Notes: generated by a model not told the origin, from the letters alone. Numbered from the stretch's first letter, positions 28,038 through 40,549 are shown. The stretch is 64,000 bases of DNA from Serratia ureilytica (GCF_013375155.1 NZ_JABXOF010000012.1:1-64000), one strand, 5' to 3'. Numbers and translations are program-made.

Positions 28038-28529
28038 ATGCGTAAATTGACGGCTTTATTTATTGCTTCCACGCTGGCTCTGGGTTCTGCTTCTGCGGCG
28101 TTCGCCGCTGATACGACGGCGGCCCCGGCTGCGGATGCCGCGCCGATGAAAATGATGCATCACAAGGGTGAAGGTAAAGGCGGCCCGTTCGCCGGGCTGA
28201 ACCTGACCGAGCAGCAGCGCCAGCAAATGCGCGATATCATGAAAGAGTCGCACTCGAAACGCGGTCCGGGCATGAAAGAGGAACGCCAGGCGCTGCATAA
28301 TCTGGTGGCTTCCGACAGCTTCGATGAAGCGAAGGCGAAGGCGCAAATTGACGCGATCGGCAAAGCGCAATCCGAACGCATGCTGGAACGCGCCAAGGCG
28401 GAAAATAAAATGTATAACCTGCTGACCCCTGAGCAGAAAAAACAATACAATGAGAATTATCAGAAACGTGAGCAAAAGATGATGGACCATATGAATAAAA
28501 TGAAGGAGCAGATGTCCTCCGGTCAGTAA
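28038..28529 (+). CDS. spy: Spy-like periplasmic chaperone
   Basis: A 163-residue Spy/CpxP-family protein. The signal peptide ends near AFA-ADTTAAP (about residue 23). The mature part is helical, charged and Met-rich, with the two family LTxxQ motifs (LTEQQ near 65 and LTPEQ near 132). Spy is an ATP-independent periplasmic chaperone induced by envelope stress through BaeSR and CpxAR. I choose the second ATG (28038) because AAGGA lies seven bases ahead of it; the first (28032) is too close. Monocistronic with a strong terminator. Confidence 0.93.
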   Translation: MRKLTALFIASTLALGSASAAFAADTTAAPAADAAPMKMMHHKGEGKGGPFAGLNLTEQQRQQMRDIMKESHSKRGPGMKEERQALHNLVASDSFDEAKAKAQIDAIGKAQSERMLERAKAENKMYNLLTPEQKKQYNENYQKREQKMMDHMNKMKEQMSSGQ

Positions 28530-28550
28530 TATACGCTCGCGGTAAATAAA

Positions 28551-28583
28551 AAAGGGCCAGACTATTTGTCTGGCCTTTTTTTT
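28551..28583 (+). terminator. spy terminator
   Basis: GGCCAGAC / GTCTGGCC around TATTT, preceded by an A run and followed by eight T's, so it may work in both directions. Confidence 0.92.
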
Positions 28584-28620
28584 CGGCGTTATCTCCGGCA
28601 GGCCCGGCAGCGAGTGATTA

Positions 28621-29838
28621 TCATTCCCCAGCGGCAATATGTCGGAACTGTTCGGCAACGGCCTGCGCAAAGCGCGGATCGTTAATATGGTAAGGCGTTT
28701 TTATTAACCGGCGCTTATGGGTGGCGTGCACCGTCTCCTCCAGCGTTTGCGTAAAGGCGGCCAGCGCTGCGGGATCCCAGAACGGTTGCCCAGGGGCATC
28801 CAGAGCCGACACGCCGCCCGCCGGTATCACGAAGCGCACTTCGCCCGCGCAGGCGTTGATTTTCTCGCCAATCCAATGACCGATTAGCGCATTTTCCCGT
28901 GGGCTGGTGCGCACCAGCGTCACTTGCGGATTGTGATGATGGCGCAGGCGGTTCGCGTAGCGAGCCGGCACCGTATTCAGCGCGCCGAAGTTGATCATGT
29001 CGATCGCGCCGCAGGAGAGTACGCACGGGATGCCGGTACGCGCGATAGCACCGAAACGATCTGCATTGCAGGGCAGCACACCGCCAAACAGGTAATCGGT
29101 CACTTCGGTGGTGGTCAAATCGATGGCGCCGTGCAGTTGCCGGCTATCGATCAGTTTTTCCAGCGCTCTGCCACCGCTGCCGGTCGCGTGAAACGTCAGG
29201 CAGTCCCATTGCGGTTCAAGGTCGGCAACCAGCGCCTGAATGCAGGGGGTGGTGACGCCAAACATCGTCAGGCCGATTGCGGGCTTGTCGTCGTGATGAT
29301 CGACGGCGGCGAAGCGGACTGCACCGGCTATCTGGCGCGCCGCATTGCCCAGCACCCGGCGCGAGATACGGTTCAGGCCAGCGAGATCGGTGACCGAATA
29401 CAACATGCTGATATCACTGGCGCCGACATAGGCGGAAACGTCTCCCGCCGCCATGCTCGAGACCATCAATTTCGGCAGGCCAATCGGCAACTGCTGCATT
29501 GCCGGCGTGATGATGGCGGTGCCGCCGGAGCCGCCCAGGCCAAGCAGGCCGGCGATATCGCGGCGCGTCAGGATAAAACGTTCGAAAGCGGTCGCCATGG
29601 CGGCGATTGCCTGGCCGCGGCTGGCTAGAAAGACCGCGCCTGCGCCCGCCGGATGGTGGCGAGCGACCTCTTCTGGGCCGATATCGGCCGGGGAGTCAAA
29701 CGGCAAGCTTCGGGTGGAGAGATCGACGGTTCGCGTGGGTAAATTCAGGCTGGCAATCAGCCGCCGCACATACTCCAACTCTTGTCCTTTGGTATCTGCT
29801 GTGGTAGCAATATAGACAAAATTTGAAGTATCTTTCAT
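28621..29838 (-). CDS. Tm-1-like ATP-binding protein (UPF0261)
   Basis: A 405-residue UPF0261/Tm-1-like protein. It shows [20 protein letters not shown] at the start, [36 protein letters not shown] near 95-130, and [15 protein letters not shown] near 215-230. The plant Tm-1 protein of this family inhibits tobamovirus replication. The bacterial function is unknown, and relatives often sit with a TIM-barrel partner, which is missing here. It is divergent from a TetR gene, which probably controls it. Confidence 0.85.
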   Translation of the reverse strand: MKDTSNFVYIATTADTKGQELEYVRRLIASLNLPTRTVDLSTRSLPFDSPADIGPEEVARHHPAGAGAVFLASRGQAIAAMATAFERFILTRRDIAGLLGLGGSGGTAIITPAMQQLPIGLPKLMVSSMAAGDVSAYVGASDISMLYSVTDLAGLNRISRRVLGNAARQIAGAVRFAAVDHHDDKPAIGLTMFGVTTPCIQALVADLEPQWDCLTFHATGSGGRALEKLIDSRQLHGAIDLTTTEVTDYLFGGVLPCNADRFGAIARTGIPCVLSCGAIDMINFGALNTVPARYANRLRHHHNPQVTLVRTSPRENALIGHWIGEKINACAGEVRFVIPAGGVSALDAPGQPFWDPAALAAFTQTLEETVHATHKRRLIKTPYHINDPRFAQAVAEQFRHIAAGE

Positions 29839-29985
29839 GGATTTTTCCGAGGTGTTTCTAATTTTTATTTAAAAATTAATGTATTATGTTTTTTTGGGTG
29901 CCCTGGTGTTGGCATTTAAATTAAATTGATTAATGTATTTATATAATGAGACGGCAGTATCATTTTTGCAAGGGCAGCTCAGTGC

Positions 29986-30009
29986 AAAATGGGACTCCTG
30001 TCTCATTTT
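29986..30009 (+). promoter_or_regulatory. Candidate TetR operator
   Basis: AAAATGGGAC-TCCT-GTCTCATTTT: 10-bp arms with one mismatch and a 4-bp spacer. A further copy of the half site (AATGAGAC) occurs at 29945-29952. It lies between the divergent UPF0261 and TetR genes. Confidence 0.6.
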
Positions 30010-30101
30010 TGAGCTTTTTGCGCGGCCAACCCTTTGTCGTCAACCTGTCGGCAGTGGCGTCTCGCCTGTCGCGCAAGCGTGTACAGATGTATGAGGTTTA
30101 A

Positions 30102-30740
30102 GTGCCGATAAATGCTTTTCCCACCCCGTCCGACCTTTCTCTGACCTCCGCCCGGGCGAAAACACATCGTTTGTTGCTGGCCAGCGCAATGACGCTGTAT
30201 GGCGAGGGCGCGTTTCCATCGATCACCGATCTGGCGGCGCATGCGCAGGTATCGCGCGCGACCGCCTACCGCTATTTCCCGACCCAAAGCGCATTAATTA
30301 CTGCGGTGGTGGCGGAAAGTCTGGGGCCTATTCTGGCGTGGCGCCCGCAGGACGATGATGCCCTGAAGCGCATCCAGCAGTTGCTGACGTTGGCCTATCC
30401 TCAGATGGAGCGACACGAAGGGGCGCTGCGCGCCGCATTGCAGCTCTCTTTGCAGCAGTGGGCGCACGCCACGCCGGGCGAAAAGTTCGTGCGCGGCAAC
30501 CGCAAGCGGCTGCTGGCGCTGGCTGTAGAGCCGTTGCAGGGTAAACTGCCGCCAGATTCTTTACAGAGAGTGATTCATGCTTTCTCGCTGATTTACGGTT
30601 CTGAGGTGTTCCTGGTGCTGAAAGATATCTGGGGGCTGGAGCTTGAGGGTATCCAGGATGTCACGCAATGGATGGCCAAAGCCATCCTGCGTCAGGCGGA
30701 AGAGGATGCGATGAACAGCAAAAAAACATCAGCAGGATAA
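30102..30740 (+). CDS. TetR-family regulator
   Basis: A 212-residue TetR-type repressor. The N-terminal HTH (about residues 25-65) contains FPSITDLAAHAQVSRATAYRYFPTQSALI; the C-terminal part is the variable ligand domain. The start is a GTG at 30102 with GAGG five bases ahead. It is divergent from the Tm-1-like gene, with a good palindromic operator in between, so it likely represses that gene and itself. The ligand cannot be predicted. Confidence 0.85.
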   Translation: MPINAFPTPSDLSLTSARAKTHRLLLASAMTLYGEGAFPSITDLAAHAQVSRATAYRYFPTQSALITAVVAESLGPILAWRPQDDDALKRIQQLLTLAYPQMERHEGALRAALQLSLQQWAHATPGEKFVRGNRKRLLALAVEPLQGKLPPDSLQRVIHAFSLIYGSEVFLVLKDIWGLELEGIQDVTQWMAKAILRQAEEDAMNSKKTSAG

Positions 30741-31133
30741 TCCAATTTTTGCCGCTGCCTGAGTGAAAAACCAGCATAATTCACTGAGTAAATATTGGCA
30801 AAAGTTATAATTAAAAGTGATAAAAAGCGCCTGTTAAGCACTTTTCAGGCGACGTTTTCCTTGGTTGCCTTTTAATTAAATATCATTATTTATCATTGTA
30901 TTAATTTAATTATCCCCCGCGAATAAATACCGCCTCAGCGCTGAGCGAGATCATTCTCTTTCCTTATCGTCCCCCGTCTGATTCATCCCTGAAACGTTCT
31001 CTCCGCCCACCGAACTGCCGAGTGACACATTAAGCGCACTTGAGATTGTTGTGCTTTATTTATTTGGTGTTACCAAACTGTTACACAAAAAATCTTATAA
31101 AACATTTGCAAACAACAACGGACGGTATCTGGG
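30741..31133 (+). other. Intergenic region before the first protease gene
   Basis: 393 bases. A hairpin CGCCTG / CAGGCG (30828-30851) with ACGTTTT after it may end the TetR transcript. Two exact palindromes follow: CTCAGCGCTGAG (30934-30945) and TTTGGT-GTT-ACCAAA (31063-31077), both possible operators for the protease gene. No gene is seen. Confidence 0.5.
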
Positions 31134-34100
31134 ATGGAGAAGAAACTTAGAGGAGTCAAATCCGCTCGGGCGGCCTTCGGCTGGCCTGAAATCGGAGTTC
31201 ATCGCGCACAATGGAGCGCGATGCTGATCTGCCTGACGGCGATCGGCGGCGCGCAGGCCTCCAGCTATATAGAGAACGGCAAAGCGGGCGATCCGGCCAG
31301 CTGGCGCAGCAGTGAGTTCAACGCGGAATGGGGGCTGGGGGCGATCCACGCCGACCAGGCCTACGCCACCGGTTATACCGGAAAAGGCATCAAACTTGGC
31401 ATTTTCGATCAGCCGGTCTACGCCAAGCACCCGGAGTTTGCCGGTGAGAATAAGGTGATCAATCTGGTTACCGAAGGCATCCGCGAATACACCGATCCCT
31501 ATATTCCGGTGAAAAAAGGCGACACTTTCCGCTATGACGGTACGCCGAGCGTGGACTCCGATGGCACGCTCGGTTCGCACGGTACCCACGTGGGCGGCAT
31601 CGCCGCCGGCAGCCGCGACGGCGGCGCCATGCACGGCGTGGCGTTCAATGCGCAGATCATCAGTGCCGAAAACGGCGATCCCGGCCCGGAGGACGGCATC
31701 ATCCTCGGCAACGACGGCGCGGTGTACCAGGCCGGTTGGGATGCGCTGGTGGCCAGCGGCGCGCGCATCATCAACAACAGCTGGGGCATCGGCATTACCG
31801 AAAAGTTTGATGAGGGGGGTTATGACCCGGCTTATCCGCATTTCACAGTAAACGATGCGCAAAAGCAGTTCGATCAGATCAAAACGATCCTGGGCACCAA
31901 GCCCGGCGGCGCCTATCAGGGCGCGATCGACGCGGCGCGCAGCGGCGTGGTCACCATCTTCGCCGCCGGTAACGACGGCAATCTGAATAACCCCGATGCC
32001 ATGGCCGGCCTGGCCTATTTCGTGCCGGAGATTGCACCGAACTGGCTGTCGGTCGCCAGCTTGCAGGATCCCACCAATACCGGCGACTACAGCATCAGCA
32101 CCTTCTCTTCCCGCTGCGGCTACACCGCCAGCTTCTGCGTTTCGGCGCCGGGCACACGGGTATACAGCTCGGTGATTGAAGGCACCAGCGTGGAGAATCT
32201 GACGACCGGCTACGCCAAATACAGCGGCACCTCGATGGCGGCGCCGCACGTGGCCGGCAGCGTTGCGGTGCTGATGGAGCGTTTCCCGTATCTGAATGGC
32301 GCGCAGGTGGCGGAAGTGCTGAAAACCACCGCCACCGACATGGGCGCGCCGGGCATCGACGCGCTCTACGGCTGGGGGATGATCAACCTGGGCAAAGCCA
32401 TCAACGGTCCGGGCATGTTTTATACCGTCGAGGATATTCCGGCGGAGTTCCGCATCCCGGATCCGGCGGGGGTGGCTTACGGCCCGACCCAGTTCGTGGT
32501 GGATTTACCGGGCGTCGGCGCGGTGCTGGACAAGGGCAAACCGACCGAGCGCGTCTGCAGCGATGTGCTGTGCGGGCTGGACGTCTGGAGCAACGATATC
32601 TCCGGCCACGGCGGCCTGACCAAGCAGGGCATCGGCACCCTGGTGCTGACCGGTAACAACACCTATGCCGGCCCGACGCTGGTCAATCAGGGCCGACTGG
32701 CGATCAACGGCTCGGTCACCTCGGCCGTCAGCGTGCAGAACGGCGGTATCGTCGGCGGCAGCGGCACGGTCGGTTCGCTGACCGCCCGCCGCGGCGGCAC
32801 CGTGGCGCCGGGCAACTCGATCGGCACCCTGAACGTGGCGGGCAACGTCAGCTTCGAACCGGGTTCGCGCTATGCGGTGGAAGTGGGGCCGAACGGCCAG
32901 AGCGATCGGATCCAGAGCAGCGGATCGGCGACGATCGGCGGCGGCGAGGTGGCGGTGACGCTGGAGAACAGCGCCAACCTGCTGACGCAAAGCGAGGTGC
33001 GCAGCCTGCTGGGCCAGCAGTACACCATCCTGAGCGCGCAGCAGGGGGTGAGCGGGCAGTTTGACGCGGTGGCGCCGAACTACCTGTTCCTCGGCACCGG
33101 GCTGAGCTACCAGCCGGCCGGGGTGACGCTGAGCGTCGGGCGCAACGGCACGAGCTTCGCCAGCGTGGCGCAGACGCCGAACGAGCGGGCGGTGGCGGCG
33201 GCGGCGGATGCGCTGGCGGCGGGCAACCCGGTGTACGAAAGCGTTCTTAACAGCGGTACGGCGGGCGAGGCGCGGCAGGCGTTCCGTCAGCTGTCGGGGC
33301 AAATCCATGCGGATATCGCGTCGGCGCTGGTGAACGACAGCCGCTACCTGCGTGAGGCGCTGAACGGGCGGCTGCGTCAGGCGGAAGGGCTGGCGAGCTC
33401 GTCGGCCATCAAGGCGGACGAGGACGGCGCCTGGGCGCAGCTGCTGGGGGCGTGGGACCACGCGTCGGGCGACGCCAACGCCACCGGCTATCAGGCCTCG
33501 ACCTACGGGGTACTGGTGGGGCTGGACTCGGCGGCGGCGGCCGACTGGCGGCTGGGGGTGGCGACCGGCTACACCCGCACCTCGCTGCACGGCGGCTACG
33601 GGTCGAAGGCGGACAGCGACAACTACCACCTGGCGGCGTACGGCGACAAGCAGTTCGGGGCGCTGGCGCTGCGTGGCGGGGCGGGCTACACCTGGCACCG
33701 CATCGACACCAAACGGTCGGTGAACTACGGGATGCAGTCGGACCGTGACACGGCGAAGTACAGCGCGCGCACCGAACAGCTGTTCGCGGAAGCGGGCTAC
33801 AGCGTGCAGGGCGAGTGGCTGAACCTGGAGCCGTTCGTCAACCTGGCGTACGTGAACTTCGAAAACAACGGCATCGCGGAAAGCGGCGGCGCGGCGGCGC
33901 TGCGCGGCGACAAGCAGCACACGGATGCGACGGTGTCGACGCTGGGGCTGCGTGCGGACACCGCGTGGCAGGTGACCCCGGGCACGACGGTGGCGCTGCG
34001 TAGCGAGCTGGGATGGCAACACCAGTACGGCGGGCTGGCGCGTGGCACCGGGCTGCGGTTCAACGGCGGCAACGCGCCGTTCGTGGTGGACAGCGTTCCG

Positions 34101-34244
34101 GTATCGCGTGACGGTATGGTGCTGAAGGCGGGGGCGGAAGTGGCGGTGAACGAAAACGCCTCGCTGTCGCTGGGCTACGGCGGGCTGCTGTCGCAGCACC
34201 ATCAGGACAACAGCGTCAACGCCGGCTTCACCTGGCGTTTCTAA
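31134..34244 (+). CDS. Subtilase autotransporter serine protease 1 (Ssp-h1-like)
   Basis: 1036 residues. The N-terminus (1-43) carries a hydrophobic signal segment near 28-42 ending at AQA. The S8 subtilase domain (about 65-415) has the triad Asp92 (GIFDQP), His152 (GSHGTHVGG) and Ser367 (GTSMAAPH), with oxyanion Asn280 (AAGND). An autotransporter-associated beta repeat (GGLTKQGIGTLVLTGNNTY...) starts near 497, and the C-terminal beta barrel ends FTWRF, with terminal Phe as expected for outer-membrane insertion. It resembles the S. marcescens serine protease homologues Ssp-h1/Ssp-h2. From about 32321 to the stop it is nearly identical to the next gene with no indels. Confidence 0.93.
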   Translation: MEKKLRGVKSARAAFGWPEIGVHRAQWSAMLICLTAIGGAQASSYIENGKAGDPASWRSSEFNAEWGLGAIHADQAYATGYTGKGIKLGIFDQPVYAKHPEFAGENKVINLVTEGIREYTDPYIPVKKGDTFRYDGTPSVDSDGTLGSHGTHVGGIAAGSRDGGAMHGVAFNAQIISAENGDPGPEDGIILGNDGAVYQAGWDALVASGARIINNSWGIGITEKFDEGGYDPAYPHFTVNDAQKQFDQIKTILGTKPGGAYQGAIDAARSGVVTIFAAGNDGNLNNPDAMAGLAYFVPEIAPNWLSVASLQDPTNTGDYSISTFSSRCGYTASFCVSAPGTRVYSSVIEGTSVENLTTGYAKYSGTSMAAPHVAGSVAVLMERFPYLNGAQVAEVLKTTATDMGAPGIDALYGWGMINLGKAINGPGMFYTVEDIPAEFRIPDPAGVAYGPTQFVVDLPGVGAVLDKGKPTERVCSDVLCGLDVWSNDISGHGGLTKQGIGTLVLTGNNTYAGPTLVNQGRLAINGSVTSAVSVQNGGIVGGSGTVGSLTARRGGTVAPGNSIGTLNVAGNVSFEPGSRYAVEVGPNGQSDRIQSSGSATIGGGEVAVTLENSANLLTQSEVRSLLGQQYTILSAQQGVSGQFDAVAPNYLFLGTGLSYQPAGVTLSVGRNGTSFASVAQTPNERAVAAAADALAAGNPVYESVLNSGTAGEARQAFRQLSGQIHADIASALVNDSRYLREALNGRLRQAEGLASSSAIKADEDGAWAQLLGAWDHASGDANATGYQASTYGVLVGLDSAAAADWRLGVATGYTRTSLHGGYGSKADSDNYHLAAYGDKQFGALALRGGAGYTWHRIDTKRSVNYGMQSDRDTAKYSARTEQLFAEAGYSVQGEWLNLEPFVNLAYVNFENNGIAESGGAAALRGDKQHTDATVSTLGLRADTAWQVTPGTTVALRSELGWQHQYGGLARGTGLRFNGGNAPFVVDSVPVSRDGMVLKAGAEVAVNENASLSLGYGGLLSQHHQDNSVNAGFTWRF

Positions 34245-34269
34245 GCAACATCGACTCAATCCTTGTACG

Positions 34270-34296
34270 GGAACCGCCTGCGGGTGGTTCCTTTTT
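34270..34296 (+). terminator. Terminator between the two protease genes
   Basis: GGAACC / GGTTCC with an inner GCC/GGG-rich loop, followed by TTTTT. It suggests the two proteases are at least partly separate transcripts. Confidence 0.75.
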
Positions 34297-34362
34297 CACA
34301 TCCTGCTAATGAGAACCCGGCGCACCTGGGGCGTCGGCCAATAACAAGCAAAAGGTAAGGAA

Positions 34363-37467
<3,105 letters not shown>

Positions 37468-37490
37468 CGTTCAGCGGTCATTACAACGAC

Positions 37491-37519
37491 AACGGAGCCG
37501 GCATGCCGGCTCCGTTTTT
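37491..37519 (+). terminator. Terminator of the second protease gene
   Basis: The long perfect stem AACGGAGCCGGC / GCCGGCTCCGTT (loop AT plus flanks) followed by T's. Confidence 0.92.
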
Positions 37520-37568
37520 ATTTGCGGCGGTGGGGGGAGAACGTATGATGGCGCGGCGTCAGGACAAT

Positions 37569-37596
37569 AAAAAACCGGGACCCTGACGGATCCCGG
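37569..37596 (-). terminator. Minus-strand terminator with no visible gene in front of it
   Basis: CCGGGA / TCCCGG with inner GG/CC pairing, and an A run at 37569-37574 that reads as T's on the minus strand. The nearest minus-strand gene to the right starts at 40549 and reads towards this point but ends at 38765. An unannotated minus-strand RNA may therefore end here. Confidence 0.75.
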
Positions 37597-37782
37597 CTCA
37601 AAAGTGGGTAAAACAGATTAGCGCTAAAGGCTCAAGCCCCGTTTTGCTTATGCAGTCCGAGCGATGTGGACATCGTCTCAGTAGCGGCAACGGAACAAAT
37701 TTTCCCTGGTGTTACTATGGTTATTATTAAAAAACGTGCTGGTGTTGTTTTTTTATAGTGTATTGCTGTATGTCTCTTTTGA

Positions 37783-37809
37783 TACCATGTTTGACGATGC
37801 AACATGGTA
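37783..37809 (+). promoter_or_regulatory. Large inverted repeat upstream of the BetR-REC gene
   Basis: TACCATGTT, 9 bases, AACATGGTA: exact 9-bp arms. It overlaps a TTGACA (-35-like) on the minus strand at 37815-37810. It is a plausible operator for autoregulation by the HTH protein encoded 115 bases downstream. Confidence 0.6.
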
Positions 37810-37923
37810 TGTCAAGCAACGTTTTTAACGCATAATTGCATGGGATGCTAGTTTTAGATGTGGCTTTTTCAGCAGAAATAATCAAAACGACTGATAAATC
37901 AGTAAAAAAAATCGAAGGAACAA

Positions 37924-38775
37924 ATGGATAACAATCACCAAAAATTCGATTCACAGTCGATTGCCAATCGGGTCAGAGAGCTGTTTTTACATTACGGGAT
38001 TGGAAAACGTCAGCATGCCCGAGAGCTCAGCCGCATCTTGGATCTGAGTTTTTCACATGCGCACCGCAAATTGAAAGGGCAAAGCCCCTGGACGCTGGAA
38101 CAGATCAACAGCGTCGCGGCCGCGCTCGGAGAAACGCCGGCGGCGATCGCCGATTTGAGCGCCGAACACGAGGCGGCCGAACCGAACATGGCGCGCGATG
38201 CCATCTTTTTTGTGGCAGGGGTCGCGATGCCTTGCGTCGGGCACATCGGCGACGAGCTTCCCGCCGGGCGGCCGGCGGAATTTGTGGCGCTGCGCATCGA
38301 GGGGCAATGGCATATCTATCGCGCCGATGAGGCGCCGGCAGGGCCGCGTTATGGCGTCGAGCTGATCGAAATCCGGCCCGGCTATGGCGACGACGAGCGT
38401 CTGAGCATTGCGGTATTGGACGATTCGCATCAGGCGGCCGATGAGTTGGCCAAGTATCTTGGCGGCTGCGGTTTCAACGCGGTGGCGTTTTACGACGTCG
38501 ACAGCTTCTGTCAGGCGTTGCAGCAAAGCCTGTTCGACGGTTACGTGGTGGACTGGCTGATCGGTGAAGAAACGGCGGATCGCTGTATCGCCACCATCCG
38601 CGCCTCCGACAACCCGGACGCGCCGGTACTGGTGCTGACCGGTGAGCTGGGCACCGATCGACGCGAATCGGAAATCGCTCAGGCGATGCGCGAGTACGAT
38701 GTGCTCGGCCCTTATGAAAAACCGGTGCGGCTCCATGTGATCGAAGCCGCACTGCAACGCTGTTTTAATCTTTAG
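37924..38775 (+). CDS. BetR-type HTH protein with C-terminal receiver domain
   Basis: 283 residues. The N-terminal part (about 10-85) is a BetR-like helix-turn-helix (IANRVRELFLHYGIGKRQHARELSRILDLSFSHAHRKLKG). A linker or small domain of about 90-155 follows. The C-terminal receiver domain (about 160-283) has Asp166/Asp167, phosphoacceptor Asp210 (VVDW), Thr239 and Lys266 (YEKPV). The order (DNA-binding first, receiver last) is the reverse of a usual response regulator. It converges on the hybrid histidine kinase with an 11-base overlap at the 3' ends, and is the obvious target of that kinase (inference). AAGGAA precedes the ATG. Confidence 0.85.
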   Translation: MDNNHQKFDSQSIANRVRELFLHYGIGKRQHARELSRILDLSFSHAHRKLKGQSPWTLEQINSVAAALGETPAAIADLSAEHEAAEPNMARDAIFFVAGVAMPCVGHIGDELPAGRPAEFVALRIEGQWHIYRADEAPAGPRYGVELIEIRPGYGDDERLSIAVLDDSHQAADELAKYLGGCGFNAVAFYDVDSFCQALQQSLFDGYVVDWLIGEETADRCIATIRASDNPDAPVLVLTGELGTDRRESEIAQAMREYDVLGPYEKPVRLHVIEAALQRCFNL

Positions 38776-40549
38776 CGGGGAACACCTCGGCCAGCGCGTT
38801 CGACAGCGCATCCAGCCGAACCGGCTTCATCAGGTAGTTGTCGAACAGCGCGCGCTGATCCGCCGTGAGTTGCTCCGGCGTGTAGGCGCTGATGCCGATG
38901 ATCGGCACATGGCGGTTGGGGCCGCGACGATTGCGCAGCTGCCTGGCCAGGGCGGCGCCGTCGATGCCCGGCATCTGCAGATCCAGCAACAGCGCGTCAT
39001 AAGGGCGCCTGAGCAGTTTCTGCAGCGCGCGCTCCGGCGAGTCGCACAGTTCGTGCTGGTAACCCAGCTTATCCAGCAACGCCGCAAAGGCGTCACCCAC
39101 CGACTTGTTGTCATCCACCACCAGCACCTGCTGCGGTTTCTGCTGCAGAGAGGTATTGGCGGTGGCGGGCTCGTCGGCGCGTTCTTCTTCACTGATCTGC
39201 ACCGGAATGCTGACGATAAAGGTGCTGCCCTTCTTGATTTCGCTGTACACCGTGATGGTGCCGTCGAGCAGCGTCACCAGGCCGTGCACGATCGCCAACC
39301 CCATCCCCACGCCGGCATATTGCTTGGTATGCGACTGATCCAACTGGGTAAAGGGTTTGAAGATCTGATCGAGCTGGTCTTTTTCGATACCGATGCCGGT
39401 GTCGGTCACTTCGATAATCAGCGAACTGCCGCCGGGTTGACGGCGCAGACAGCTGTGCAGCGTAATGCTGCCGCTTTCGGTGTATTTGTAGGCGTTGGTC
39501 AGCAGGTTGACGATAATCTGCCGGATGCGCAGCGGGTCGGAATGCACCAACAGGTGGCTGCACTCCACCTCGCAGCTTAGCTTGACCTGCTCTTTGCGGG
39601 TCAAAGTAGCGATTTCGTTGGCGGTCTCCGCGATCAGCTTCTGCGCGTCGAACGGCACGATGCGCAGCTCCATCATGCCGCTGTCGAGGTGCGCGTAGTC
39701 GGTCAGATCTTTCATTTGGCTTTCGATCTGCTGCGCGGCGGTCTCCAGCCGCTGGAAGGTGTCCGCATGCTCCGCCGATACCCGGGTATTCACCAGCACG
39801 TCGATGGCCGACATCACGCTCTGCAATGAGGTGCGCAGTTCGTGGCCGATGGCGCCGAGGAAGGCGTTTTTGGTGCGGGTCGCTTTCTCCGCCTCGATCG
39901 CCTTGGCCTGCTGGCGAATGGTCAGCCGCTGCTGACGGAACACGATCAGGGTGATGGCGATCAGCGCGATCACCGAGAACATGACAATCACCAGCCCATA
40001 GAAAATGATGTGCCGTTTCTCGATGTAGTCCTCATAGGCGGCGGTGCGCTGCTTCACCTCGGCGTGGTCGGTCAGGTTGGCCATTTCGATGGCGTAAGGC
40101 TTAATGGCCTTCATGGCCGCGAAAACCTGATTGAAGTCGATTTTCGGGTTATCCAGCAGTTTATCGATGCGATCCATCTGCAGGCGCATCTGCTTGACCA
40201 CTTCCGGGTAGCCCGGCTCGGCGTACAGCGGTTGCGTGGATTCGGAGACGGTTTCCAGCACGTAAAAGCGCGAATAGAGGATTTCGAACCGCAGCCGCAG
40301 GTTGTCGTTGTCCACCTGCGGCGCGTGGCTCTGCTGCTCGACGAACGTGTCGAATTCCGCCAGCTTGATGGAGAACTTGGCGATCGACCAGGAGTAGTTC
40401 TCCTGCGTGCCGGCGATGGCATACAGCCCTTTCTTCGACAGGGTGGCGCTGTAGTAATAGAGCGTGACGGTCGAAGCCACCAGAAACAGCGCGGCGAAGA
40501 TGGCCGGTATCGCCAGCCTGCTGCCGTTCTTAAAGGTCGTCAGCTTCAT
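38765..40549 (-). CDS. Hybrid sensor histidine kinase
   Basis: 594 residues. Two membrane segments (about 14-34 and 181-204) enclose a periplasmic sensor of about 145 residues that is mostly helical. The HisKA domain has phospho-His236 (GAIGHELRT). The HATPase domain shows NLLTNAYKYT (N box), DTGIG near 383 and GVGMGLAI. The C-terminal receiver has Asp480/Asp479, phospho-Asp523 (LLDLQMPG) and Lys575 (MKPVRL). No Hpt domain is present, so phosphotransfer to the BetR-REC protein would need an external Hpt or go direct. Its start overlaps the stop of the upstream periplasmic gene (ATGA), so the two are translationally coupled. Confidence 0.92.
   Translation of the reverse strand: MKLTTFKNGSRLAIPAIFAALFLVASTVTLYYYSATLSKKGLYAIAGTQENYSWSIAKFSIKLAEFDTFVEQQSHAPQVDNDNLRLRFEILYSRFYVLETVSESTQPLYAEPGYPEVVKQMRLQMDRIDKLLDNPKIDFNQVFAAMKAIKPYAIEMANLTDHAEVKQRTAAYEDYIEKRHIIFYGLVIVMFSVIALIAITLIVFRQQRLTIRQQAKAIEAEKATRTKNAFLGAIGHELRTSLQSVMSAIDVLVNTRVSAEHADTFQRLETAAQQIESQMKDLTDYAHLDSGMMELRIVPFDAQKLIAETANEIATLTRKEQVKLSCEVECSHLLVHSDPLRIRQIIVNLLTNAYKYTESGSITLHSCLRRQPGGSSLIIEVTDTGIGIEKDQLDQIFKPFTQLDQSHTKQYAGVGMGLAIVHGLVTLLDGTITVYSEIKKGSTFIVSIPVQISEEERADEPATANTSLQQKPQQVLVVDDNKSVGDAFAALLDKLGYQHELCDSPERALQKLLRRPYDALLLDLQMPGIDGAALARQLRNRRGPNRHVPIIGISAYTPEQLTADQRALFDNYLMKPVRLDALSNALAEVFPAKD

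Larger units (their letters stand above)
37468..37923 (+). other. Intergenic region with opposing terminators and a large palindrome
   Basis: 456 bases without a called gene. From left to right it holds the plus-strand terminator of the protease gene, a minus-strand terminator (37569-37596), about 190 bases of unassigned sequence, an A/T-rich stretch, and a 9-bp-arm inverted repeat (37783-37809) before the BetR-REC gene. Confidence 0.7.

Noticed and set aside
37727-37954. A 75-codon minus-strand ORF across the palindrome
   Set aside because: It lacks a ribosome site, overlaps the start of the BetR-REC gene and has no recognisable features.
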